From the NCBI GenBank assembly GCA_046481785.1, contig JAWOJF010000386.1, forward strand, positions 1 through 23,342: a DNA stretch of 23,342 nt, in the 5' to 3' direction. The translations under genes and the position numbers were made by a program. This document shows positions 1 through 7,351 of this stretch, one piece after another. This stretch comes from JAWOJF01 sp046481785. GTDB lineage: Bacteria; Bacteroidota; Ignavibacteria; Ignavibacteriales; Ignavibacteriaceae. Positions within the stretch are counted from its first letter, which is position 1, and every line of letters starts with the position of its first letter. The notes beneath the pieces are model-generated. The model saw only the letters and a program-made list of their open reading frames with translations, did not search any database and was not told where the DNA came from.

Positions 1-1
1 T

Positions 2-985
2 GGGAATACAGATGGCTTTGCACCGAAACTGAGTGTTGGGACTAATAACTATTTTTATGGATGCCGCGCATGGCAGAACTCTGATGATGGTTGGGATGGT
101 TATTTAAGTGAATCAGCTAGTGCGAGTACAACTGTTGAGAATAGCTGGTGTTTTATGAACGGCTATTTAAAAGACGGCTCACCCAGCAGCGGGAATGGAA
201 ACGGCTATAAAATGGGCGGCGGAGATAATACTAACAGTAGTAATCTGGCTCATGATTTTACATTAATAAACAGTATTGCTTTTGATAACCGTGTAAAAGG
301 ATTTGATCAGAATAATAACAGGGGCTCAATGATACTGCAGAACTGTACAGGATACAGGAACGGTACTAACTATTCAATACCGGCTTTTATAAACGAGGGC
401 AAAACTGCATCGGTTATAAACTCTGCTGTTTTGGGGAATGCAGGCATTTTTAGTTCTTCTGTAATTCAGCAGACAAATAGCTGGCATCCGCCATTTGTTG
501 TTAATACAAGTGATTTTATTTCAGTGGATACTGCTGGCGTAAGAGGGGCGCGCAAGCCTGACGGCAGTCTGCCTGACGTAGACTTTTTACATCTTGCTGA
601 TGGGAGCGACCTGATTGATGCCGGGACCGATATTGGACTGCCATACATGGGGGCCGGTCCCGATCTAGGTGCGTTTGAATCTGATCCTGTTGTTTCCGTT
701 ACTTCTATTGGTATTTTGCCGGCTGGCTTTGGACTGCTCCAGAATTATCCAAATCCTTTTAATCCTTCAACGTCAATAACATACCAGCTTAACAGCCGGG
801 GGTTTGTTACTCTTAATGTTTACAATGTTCTTGGTGCTGTAACTGCTGTTCTTGTTAATGAGGAACAGGAGGCAGGCGTTTATGAAGTTCAGTTTAATGC
901 AGAAAATCTGGCAAGCGGAATTTATTTTTTTACATTAACACAGGGACAGAATACACAATCGCGTAAGATGATACTAATGAAATAA
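2..985 (+). CDS. PL9 pectate lyase with type IX secretion sorting domain (5'-truncated)
   Basis: The reading frame is open from base 2, so the N-terminus lies outside the window. The first residues read NTDGFAPK and, 24 residues after the Asp, SDDGWD; a GYKMGGG motif follows about 40 residues later. These match the PL9 (Pel9A/PelL) calcium site (Asp209, Asp233, Asp234, Asp237 in Pel9A) and its catalytic Lys273, with spacing identical for the four Asp and two residues longer for the Lys. The family cleaves polygalacturonate by calcium-dependent beta-elimination on a right-handed beta-helix. The DAGTDIGLPYMGAGPDLGAFE-like stretch closes the helix. The last ~85 residues are a type A sorting domain (QNYPNPFNPST, then GIYFFTL and a basic end), so the enzyme should be exported through T9SS and released or anchored at the surface. 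It precedes the GH28-GH105-CE12 operon and supplies its unsaturated oligomers. Confidence 0.88.
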   Translation, partial: GNTDGFAPKLSVGTNNYFYGCRAWQNSDDGWDGYLSESASASTTVENSWCFMNGYLKDGSPSSGNGNGYKMGGGDNTNSSNLAHDFTLINSIAFDNRVKGFDQNNNRGSMILQNCTGYRNGTNYSIPAFINEGKTASVINSAVLGNAGIFSSSVIQQTNSWHPPFVVNTSDFISVDTAGVRGARKPDGSLPDVDFLHLADGSDLIDAGTDIGLPYMGAGPDLGAFESDPVVSVTSIGILPAGFGLLQNYPNPFNPSTSITYQLNSRGFVTLNVYNVLGAVTAVLVNEEQEAGVYEVQFNAENLASGIYFFTLTQGQNTQSRKMILMK

Positions 986-1008
986 GATGGAATAATATTA
1001 ATTTTTTT

Positions 1009-1170
1009 GATTAACCCCATGTTTTAACATGGGGGAGCTTGAAGAAACATAAAAGGGGCTTTAGCCCTGACTTGTCGCGAAGGGTCGGGACACGCACAAT
1101 TAAGGCAAATTGTGGCTAAAGCCAAAGAAATTAGGAAACATTGAACCACGACATAAATGTCGTGGCAATT
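1009..1170. repeat. Palindromic repeat cluster after the PL9 gene
   Basis: Four hairpins follow each other: a CCCCATGTT/AACATGGGG palindrome (1015-1034), GGGCTTTAGCCC (1056-1067), an outer GGCTTTAGCC...GGCTAAAGCC stem enclosing CACAATT/AATTGTG (to 1123), and CCACGAC/GTCGTGG with a 6-nt loop (1146-1165). Near-identical pieces recur at 1295-1417, 9290-9410 and 14344-14655, so this is a dispersed repeat. The first hairpin could also end transcription of the PL9 gene, but no T-run follows it. Between 1171 and 1290 I see nothing recognisable. Confidence 0.8.
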
Positions 1171-1294
1171 AAAATAAATTAGTTATGCAGACTTTCATCA
1201 CTAACTATGAGAATTATTTTTTCATGCCTTTGAAAAATCTGGTTATAGGCTTTATCCGAAATTTCTTTCAAACCGAGGGTAAAGAATATTATAG

Positions 1295-1500
1295 CCACGA
1301 CTATTAAGTCGTGGGGAAATGGAAAAAAGTATCAAGGCTTTAGCCACAATTTGCCTTTAAATTGTGGTTAAAGCCAAAGAAATTAGGAAACATTGAACCA
1401 CAACATTAAAAGTCGTGGCAATTGATATCTTCTCCTTCTGAAGTTAAGGCTGAGTTGTGCAACGCTCCCTGAAGCCTGGGGTTAATACACCTTTCTTCAT
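1295..1500. repeat. Second palindromic repeat cluster
   Basis: It contains CCACGAC/GTCGTGG (1295-1314), a long hairpin at 1336-1375 whose 17-bp stem runs GGCTTTAGCCACAATTT against its complement with one G:U pair, and a decayed CCACAAC/GTCGTGG copy (1397-1417). A tail starting CAATTGATAT and running through AAGTTAAGGCTGAGTTG (about 1419-1462) is shared with the tail at 14490-14535 in the MITE-like element. Confidence 0.75.
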
Positions 1501-1579
1501 CACTTTCTACTTGTCACACAATCTCCGGAGAAGGTGTTGTCATGACAAGACAGACAATTAACATCTTAACAAAATGAAT

Positions 1580-1612
1580 ATATTCTCCTTATCTTACTTT
1601 TGAGACACCCTC
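1580..1612. repeat. Possible decayed end of a mobile element
   Basis: The segment ends in CTTTTGAGACACCCTC, which on the other strand reads GAGGGTGTCTCAAAAG. This resembles the GAGGCTGTCCCAAAAG terminus of the element at 14218-14704, and a GAATATATTC motif sits inside it in a comparable place. No matching left end or target duplication is visible nearby, so this is a single remnant at best. Confidence 0.35.
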
Positions 1613-1644
1613 TTTAAGATTTATTTTTTTTACTATTACTATAA

Positions 1645-1985
1645 ATATTACATCTCCCGACGAGTCGCAAAGGTGTCAGGATAACAAGTTGATCAATAAC
1701 AATAGGCAACCCTCTTTCGTCCCTACGGGACTTCGGCAGCTAACTTGAACTCTATGCTATAAACCTAAAGTCCCTGCCGGGACTAAATACAGGATTTGGC
1801 ATCAAAATGAAATGTGTTGATGTCCCGATAGGGATAAAAGGTTTATAGAAAATCGAGTAAAATGAATGTTTTTAAGTCCCGTAGGGACGACACTTCTCTT
1901 ATCTTGACGCCAATACGACGGGTCGCATAGGCTCTCTGGGATTTTATTCCATCAATAATAATTTTATTTTGAACAGCACTATAAT
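1645..1985. repeat. GTCCC-GGGAC palindrome cluster upstream of the GH28 operon
   Basis: Four short palindromes of one family sit here: GTCCCTACGGGAC (1719-1731), AGTCCCTGCCGGGACT (1769-1784), GTCCCGATAGGGAT (1822-1835) and GTCCCGTAGGGAC (1876-1888), spaced 38-54 nt apart. They are flanked by CTCCCGACGAGTCGCA (from 1652) and ACGGGTCGCATAGGCTCT (from about 1918), related to each other and to 14126-14160. The right edge (ATAATAATTTTATTTTG near 1960) resembles the right edge of the acsA-upstream cluster near 16220. The GH28 promoter must lie within or just after this block. Confidence 0.7.
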
Positions 1986-2010
1986 AATTATAAAAAAGTA
2001 AGCACATATT

Positions 2011-3396
2011 ATGAAAAAAATATTATCAAACTTATTATTTGTTATCCTGGCACTTTCCTTTCAGAACTTTATTTGTGCACAGAGTGAAAGCTCAAAAGCA
2101 GGATGGGAAAATCTTGATGAAATTCTAAAAAATATTGTCCCCCCCTCATTCCCCGATAAAGAATTTAATATTGTTAATTATGGTGCAAAAGGTGATGGTG
2201 AAACTGACTGTACTGAGGCTTTTGCAAAAGCAATTGAAGAATGTACAGGGAGCGGCGGCGGCAAAGTTATTGTACCCGAAGGTACATTTCTTACAGGGCC
2301 AATCCATCTTAAAAGCAATGTAAACCTGTTTGTATCAGAAAAAGCAGTAGTTAAATTCTCCACTGATTTTAAAAAATATCTGCCGGTTGTTTTTTCAAGA
2401 TGGGAAGGTGTTGAGTGCATGAACTATTCGCCCCTTATCTATGCATATGAAGCAAAAAATATTGCAGTTACAGGCAAGGGCGTTTTAGACGGTCAGGCGG
2501 GTTTTGATAACTGGTGGGGCTGGAATAATAAAAAAGAAAGTCCTACAAAACAAACAGCGGGGAGGAACAAACTGTTTGAAATGGCAGTCAATAATATTCC
2601 GCCGGAAGAGCGAATTATGGGAGAAGGGCATTACCTCAGGCCGCCGTTTATACAGCCTTACAAGTGCAAAAATATTTTAATTGAAGGAGTTACTTTTAAA
2701 GATTCACCATTCTGGTTTATCCATCCTGTGCTGTCTCAGAACATTTCTGTTATTGGTGTAACGGTTAAGGGTATGGGACCCAATAACGACGGCTGTGATC
2801 CGGAAAGTTCGAAAGATGTATTAATAAAAGACTGTTACTTTGATACCGGGGATGACTGCATAGCAATTAAGTCGGGAAGAAACACTGACGGCAGAAGGAT
2901 TAATATACCGAGTGAAAACATTGTAATACAAAACTGCGAAATGAAAGACGGTCATGGCGGTGTAGTTATAGGTAGTGAAATATCGGGAAGCGTAAGAAAT
3001 GTTTATGCTGAAGATTGCAGGATGGACAGCCCCAATCTTGACAGGGCATTAAGAATAAAAACCAATGCAGTACGCGGCGGGGTGGTTGAAAATATATATA
3101 TGAGAAATGTAAAAGTCGGTGAAGTTGGCGAAGCGGTTGTAAAGATCAACTATTATTATGAAGAGGGGGATGAGGGAGAATTTATACCCAAAGTACAAAA
3201 CGTACATGTGGAAAATGTAACATCCGAGAAAAGCCGTTACGGCATCTGGATACGTGCGTATGAAAACTCACCTGCAGAAAATATTACTCTTAAAAACTGC
3301 GCATTCAGCAATGTGGCCGAAGGCAACGTTTTGGAGAATGTAAAAGAGTTTCATACTGAATCAGTAACAATAAACGGCGAAGAAATAGAAGATTAA
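2011..3396 (+). CDS. GH28 polygalacturonase-family glycoside hydrolase
   Basis: A 461-residue protein with a Sec signal peptide (hydrophobic 5-22, probable cleavage after FICAQ) and the FNIVNYGAKGDG start typical of GH28 and related beta-helix enzymes. All GH28 signatures are present: NNDGCD at 258-263, GDDC at 280-283, GHGG at 314-317 and RIK at 348-350, giving catalytic Asp260, Asp281, Asp282 and the supporting His315, Arg348 and Lys350. The family hydrolyses alpha-1,4 bonds in homogalacturonan or rhamnogalacturonan with inversion. Endo or exo action cannot be told from sequence alone. There is no T9SS tail, unlike the PL9 enzyme, so a periplasmic site is likely. It starts a tight operon: the GH105 gene begins 26 bp downstream. 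The ATG has no strong ribosome binding site. Confidence 0.92.
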   Translation: MKKILSNLLFVILALSFQNFICAQSESSKAGWENLDEILKNIVPPSFPDKEFNIVNYGAKGDGETDCTEAFAKAIEECTGSGGGKVIVPEGTFLTGPIHLKSNVNLFVSEKAVVKFSTDFKKYLPVVFSRWEGVECMNYSPLIYAYEAKNIAVTGKGVLDGQAGFDNWWGWNNKKESPTKQTAGRNKLFEMAVNNIPPEERIMGEGHYLRPPFIQPYKCKNILIEGVTFKDSPFWFIHPVLSQNISVIGVTVKGMGPNNDGCDPESSKDVLIKDCYFDTGDDCIAIKSGRNTDGRRINIPSENIVIQNCEMKDGHGGVVIGSEISGSVRNVYAEDCRMDSPNLDRALRIKTNAVRGGVVENIYMRNVKVGEVGEAVVKINYYYEEGDEGEFIPKVQNVHVENVTSEKSRYGIWIRAYENSPAENITLKNCAFSNVAEGNVLENVKEFHTESVTINGEEIED

Positions 3397-3421
3397 AAAG
3401 ATTTTCTGAAAGGGATTAAAA

Positions 3422-4621
3422 TTGTTTAATAATTTTTATAAAGCCTCTGCAGCCGCGGTAATATTTTTTCTGTTATGTGCATTTTCCTGTTCAGTAGAAC
3501 AGGAAAATAACCAGGAAAAGTGGGCGCAAAAAATCGCCGATAGTTTTATTGAACTTCATCCGGATACTATTGCTTATCCAACCGAAGCTAAAAGTTATAA
3601 ATGGAATTATGAACAGGGTTTAATGCTTGAAGCTTTTTACAGGATGTGGCAGCAGACAGATGATAACAAGTACTTAGATTATGTAAAAAAGAATATTAAC
3701 TATTATGTACAGGATGACGGTTCGGTTAAAACATATAAGATGGATGATTTTAATATTGATAACATTGGTCCCGGGAGAATCCTGCTTCATATGTATCAGC
3801 TTACAAAAGAAGAAAAGTACAAGGCCGCTGCCGATACCTTAAGAAGGCAGCTTCAACTGCATCCAAGGACAAGCTCGGGCGGATTCTGGCACAAAAAAAT
3901 ATATCCATACCAGATGTGGCTTGACGGATTATTTATGGCGCAGCCTTTTTACAGTCTGTATGCCAATACTTTTAACGAAGACAGTTTATTTAATGATGTA
4001 GCGAAACAGTTTCTTTTAATTGAAGAGCATCTTAAAGATGAAAAAACGGGTTTATACTTCCATGGCTGGGATGAGAGCAAAGAACAAAAATGGGCTGATC
4101 CGGTAACAGGAAGATCGCCGAACTTTTGGGGCAGGGCCATGGGCTGGTTTATGATGGCGCTTGTTGATGTTCTTGATCAGTTCCCCGAAGATCATAAAAA
4201 CAGGGCTGACCTGCTACGTATTTTGCAGAACCTTTCCGAAAGCCTTGTAAATTTCAGGGACAATGAAACAAAACTATGGTACCAGGTAGTTGATAAAGGG
4301 GATAAAGAAGGAAATTATATTGAAGCATCTGCTTCCGCAATGTTTACTTATGCATTTGCCAAAGGAGCAAATGAAGGTTATCTTGATAATAAATTTCTTG
4401 GTCTTGCGGGAGAATCTTTTGACGGAATAATTATTAATCTTGTAAAGATTGAAGATGATAATATTTATCTTCACGATGTAGTTTCTGTAAGCGGGCTTGG
4501 CGGTAATCCTTACCGGGACGGCAGCTTTGAATATTATGTAAGCGAACCCAAACGTACAAATGATTTTAAAGGTTATGGCCCGTTCCTTCTTGCAGCAATT
4601 GAACTGGAAAAAGTGAAATAA
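3422..4621 (+). CDS. GH105 unsaturated galacturonyl/rhamnogalacturonyl hydrolase
   Basis: A 399-residue (alpha/alpha)6-barrel hydrolase. It starts with TTG, well placed 6 nt after AAGGGA. The N-terminus is hydrophobic and ends in CAFSCS, a possible though non-canonical lipobox with Cys23, so it may be an outer-membrane or periplasmic lipoprotein. Family motifs: NIDNIGPGR (Asp113), YPYQMWLDGLFMAQP (161-175, Asp168 corresponding to the catalytic Asp143 of YteR as I recall it), the conserved NFWGRAMGW and the IEASASAMF block. GH105 enzymes remove the 4,5-unsaturated uronic acid left at the non-reducing end by pectate or rhamnogalacturonan lyases, which fits the nearby PL9 lyase. It lies 26 bp after the GH28 gene and 67 bp before the esterase gene, so co-transcription is likely. 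Confidence 0.9.
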   Translation: MFNNFYKASAAAVIFFLLCAFSCSVEQENNQEKWAQKIADSFIELHPDTIAYPTEAKSYKWNYEQGLMLEAFYRMWQQTDDNKYLDYVKKNINYYVQDDGSVKTYKMDDFNIDNIGPGRILLHMYQLTKEEKYKAAADTLRRQLQLHPRTSSGGFWHKKIYPYQMWLDGLFMAQPFYSLYANTFNEDSLFNDVAKQFLLIEEHLKDEKTGLYFHGWDESKEQKWADPVTGRSPNFWGRAMGWFMMALVDVLDQFPEDHKNRADLLRILQNLSESLVNFRDNETKLWYQVVDKGDKEGNYIEASASAMFTYAFAKGANEGYLDNKFLGLAGESFDGIIINLVKIEDDNIYLHDVVSVSGLGGNPYRDGSFEYYVSEPKRTNDFKGYGPFLLAAIELEKVK

Positions 4622-4688
4622 AATATTTATTGTTTACAGCAGGAATACTAAAATTAAAAAGATCAAGGCAGGGGGCCAATAAAAATTT

Positions 4689-6209
4689 ATGAAAACAAAT
4701 AAAAACAAATCATCTGTTAAAATATTTGTCATTGTTATTGCTCTCCTTTTTATAAGTGCATATTTAAAGGATGAGGAAAAAATTACAGTCCATTTAATCG
4801 GCGATTCAACAATGGCCGATAAACCTGCAGTTGATAATCCGGAGCGGGGCTGGGGACAAATGCTTCCGGTGTTTTTTAAGGATAATGTTGTAGTTAAAAA
4901 TCATGCGCGTAACGGCAGAAGCACAAAAAGTTTTATTAACGAGGGCAGGTGGCAGAAGGTACTTGAAGAATTGAAACAGGGCGATTATGTATTTATACAA
5001 TTCGGACATAATGATGCAAAACAGAGCGATTCAACACGTTACGCAAATCCGCATGGTGAATACAAAACAAATCTTATCAAATATATTGATGAAACAAAAG
5101 CAAAGGGGGGAGTTCCTGTTTTAATTACACCTGTTTACCGCAGGAAGTTTGATGAGAACAGTAAACTTGCTGATTCACATGGCGAATATCCCGGTGTTGT
5201 ACGTGAAGCAGCGAAAGAAAAAAATGTACCTCTTATTGATCTGCATAAAAAAAGTGAAGAGCTGCTTACATCTGCAGGAGTGGAAGTATCAAAGAAGTTT
5301 TACCTTGGTACAAAAAGAGCAAAGTCTGATACCTCATCTGTAAAAAAAGAAGACAATACACATTTTACACAATACGGCGCTGTTACAATAGCATCGCTGG
5401 CAGCAGCCGGAATAAAAGAGATTAAATTACCACTTGCAGATTACCTGAGCACATCTGTTCCTGATCCGGAAATAATTAAAACTGCTGCGCTTGATTATTA
5501 CTTTAATCATGAGATTAAAAATGATCAGCAGTACCACTACATTTGGGAAGATGAAGAATTTTCAGGTTTCTCGGAACTCGGCAGAATAATAACAAATTTA
5601 AATGCCGGGATAACTTCCATCCGGAGTGCGCCATCAAAAGAATTATTAAGTGAAGCAGATATTTATATAATTGTTGATCCTGATACAAAATCAGAAACTG
5701 CGGCTCCGAATTATATAGATGCAGAATCCCGCAGTGCAATTGTTGAGTGGGTTAAGGAGGGGGGCATACTGGTTATACTGGCAAATGACAGTGCTAACTG
5801 TGAGTTTGATAGTTTAAATTTACTCACCGGAAATTTCGGTATTCATTTTAACGGTGACAGCAAAAACCGGGTAACAGGTAAAAATTTTGATATGGGAAGA
5901 ATTGATAAATTTCCGGATCATCCTGTTTTTAAAAATGTAAAATCTATATATTTGAAGGAGATAAGTACTTTAATACTTAAGGATCCGGCAAAACCTGTTT
6001 TAATACACGAAGGAAATATAGTTATCGGCTCATCTGAATTTGGGAAAGGTTTTGTTTTTGCAGTTGGAGACCCATGGTTTTATAATGAATACCTGGATAA
6101 CTGGAAATTACCTGAAGGATTTGAAAATTTTAAAGCTGCCAAAAATTTATTTGAATGGCTGTTAAACATGAAAGAAAATAAAAATACCGGACCATCTTTA
6201 GATGAGTAA
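4689..6209 (+). CDS. CE12-type pectin/rhamnogalacturonan acetylesterase fused to a DUF4350-like domain
   Basis: A 506-residue protein. After an N-terminal hydrophobic segment (11-25, signal peptide or anchor) comes an SGNH hydrolase of the rhamnogalacturonan acetylesterase type: GDST with Ser40, GWGQ, NGRS with Asn75, FGHND with Asn108, and DNTH with Asp222 and His225. It should remove acetyl groups from pectin so that the hydrolases can act. From about residue 265 a second domain begins (YYFNHE, YHYIWED, SGFSELG, ADIYIIVDPDT, NYI, GGILVILAND, NFGIHFN). I recognise it as the DUF4350/glutamine-amidotransferase-like module usually attached to GH105/GH88 hydrolases. Here it is on the esterase while the adjacent GH105 lacks it. 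A purine-rich AGGCAGGGGG lies 13 nt before the ATG. The stop codon overlaps the start of the regulator gene. Confidence 0.85.
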   Translation: MKTNKNKSSVKIFVIVIALLFISAYLKDEEKITVHLIGDSTMADKPAVDNPERGWGQMLPVFFKDNVVVKNHARNGRSTKSFINEGRWQKVLEELKQGDYVFIQFGHNDAKQSDSTRYANPHGEYKTNLIKYIDETKAKGGVPVLITPVYRRKFDENSKLADSHGEYPGVVREAAKEKNVPLIDLHKKSEELLTSAGVEVSKKFYLGTKRAKSDTSSVKKEDNTHFTQYGAVTIASLAAAGIKEIKLPLADYLSTSVPDPEIIKTAALDYYFNHEIKNDQQYHYIWEDEEFSGFSELGRIITNLNAGITSIRSAPSKELLSEADIYIIVDPDTKSETAAPNYIDAESRSAIVEWVKEGGILVILANDSANCEFDSLNLLTGNFGIHFNGDSKNRVTGKNFDMGRIDKFPDHPVFKNVKSIYLKEISTLILKDPAKPVLIHEGNIVIGSSEFGKGFVFAVGDPWFYNEYLDNWKLPEGFENFKAAKNLFEWLLNMKENKNTGPSLDE

Positions 6210-7239
6210 AACAGTTAGACCACTAAGGCTTGAAGATCTTGCGAAGAAACTTAACGTATCAACGGTTACAATTTCCAAAGCTTTAAGAAATCATCCGGAC
6301 ATTTCGCCGGAAACAACACAAAAGGTGAAAGAGCTAGCCGAGAAGCTGGGCTATATGCCGAACTATATGGCTAAGAATCTTTCATCACGAAAATCAAATA
6401 TAATTGGACTTGTAGTTCCGAAAATTGCCCACCCGTTTTTTGCTTCTGTAATAGAATCAGTATATGATGCTGCTTTTGATAACAACTATGAAACTGTATT
6501 AACAGTTTCCCAGGAACAGGAAGAAAGAGAAAAGAAACACATACTGTCTTTACTTTCAATGCGTATAGACGGGCTTATCATTTCAATTACGCAGGAGACA
6601 AAAGATCTTTCAATATTTAAAAGAATAAAACAGCTTAAAGTCCCAATAATTTTTATAGACAGAGTCCCGGACCTTAAGGATGTTTCAAGTGTAACAGTGG
6701 ATGATAAGGGGGGCGCTTTTTCTGCAGTTGAATATGCTATTAAAAAAGGATATACAAAAATTGCACATATAGGCGGGTACACACACCTTAATATCGGTAA
6801 GCTGAGGCATGAAGGTTTTATTGAGGCAATGAAGTACCATGATATGGAAATTAATCCCCGTTGGGATATTGAAGGGGGCTTTGGTGAAGAGGATGGATAT
6901 AATGGATTTAAGAAACTTTATAAAAAAGGAAATCTTCCTGAATACATTTTGTCGGTAACATATCCTACTGCACTTGGTATTTATTCAGCGGCAGCCGAAG
7001 TGGGTGTAAAAATACCTGAAGATATTGAAGTAACATGTTTCGGAAACAATTTACTCAATCGTTTTACTCCTTCAATATTTAATTTTGTAAATCAGCCTGC
7101 AAAGGAACTTGGTAAAGAAGCAGTAAAACTTCTGCTAAAAAAAGTTAATAATCCTAAAGATTCAATAACAGAAAATATTGTACTTAAGACCCAGCTTTTA
7201 ATCAGCAACAAAGAAATTGAACGCGAACTGGTAGCCTAA
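6202..7239 (+). CDS. LacI-family transcriptional regulator
   Basis: A 345-residue LacI/GalR protein. The DNA-binding helix-turn-helix lies at about 9-30 (LEDLAKKLNVSTVTISKAL), followed by helix 3 (SPETTQKVKELAEKLGY), the hinge helix (PNYMAKNLSSRKS) and a periplasmic-binding-protein-like effector domain from IIGLVVP onward. Its ATG overlaps the end of the esterase gene by 8 bp (ATGAGTAA), so it is translationally coupled to the pectin operon and very probably regulates it. The ligand is presumably a galacturonide or hexuronate intermediate, which is inferred from context only. I found no convincing CG-centred operator upstream of 2011, 7352 or 9501. Confidence 0.92.
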   Translation: MSKTVRPLRLEDLAKKLNVSTVTISKALRNHPDISPETTQKVKELAEKLGYMPNYMAKNLSSRKSNIIGLVVPKIAHPFFASVIESVYDAAFDNNYETVLTVSQEQEEREKKHILSLLSMRIDGLIISITQETKDLSIFKRIKQLKVPIIFIDRVPDLKDVSSVTVDDKGGAFSAVEYAIKKGYTKIAHIGGYTHLNIGKLRHEGFIEAMKYHDMEINPRWDIEGGFGEEDGYNGFKKLYKKGNLPEYILSVTYPTALGIYSAAAEVGVKIPEDIEVTCFGNNLLNRFTPSIFNFVNQPAKELGKEAVKLLLKKVNNPKDSITENIVLKTQLLISNKEIERELVA

Positions 7240-7351
7240 AACCATAGCGGTCATATTATATAAACGCATACACATCTTTAATTATCTCCAAAATTAATTA
7301 TTATTTGCTTCAACTATTGGGTTGATTCATCTGAACCGAAAAGAGGGAGTT

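Noticed and set aside
1009..1170. Intrinsic terminator for the PL9 gene at the CCCCATG hairpin
   Set aside because: There is no T-run after the stem, and the same hairpin recurs in the MITE-like element and in the opposite orientation before the SDR gene, so it is a dispersed repeat first.
1719..1888. CRISPR-like array from the regularly spaced GTCCC-GGGAC palindromes
   Set aside because: The repeats are only 13-16 nt, variable in their centres and unevenly spaced, there are no cas genes, and the same units are scattered elsewhere.
7322..7351. Earlier TTG start for uxaE
   Set aside because: No ribosome binding site; the ATG at 7352 follows AGAGGGAG and gives the usual family N-terminus.
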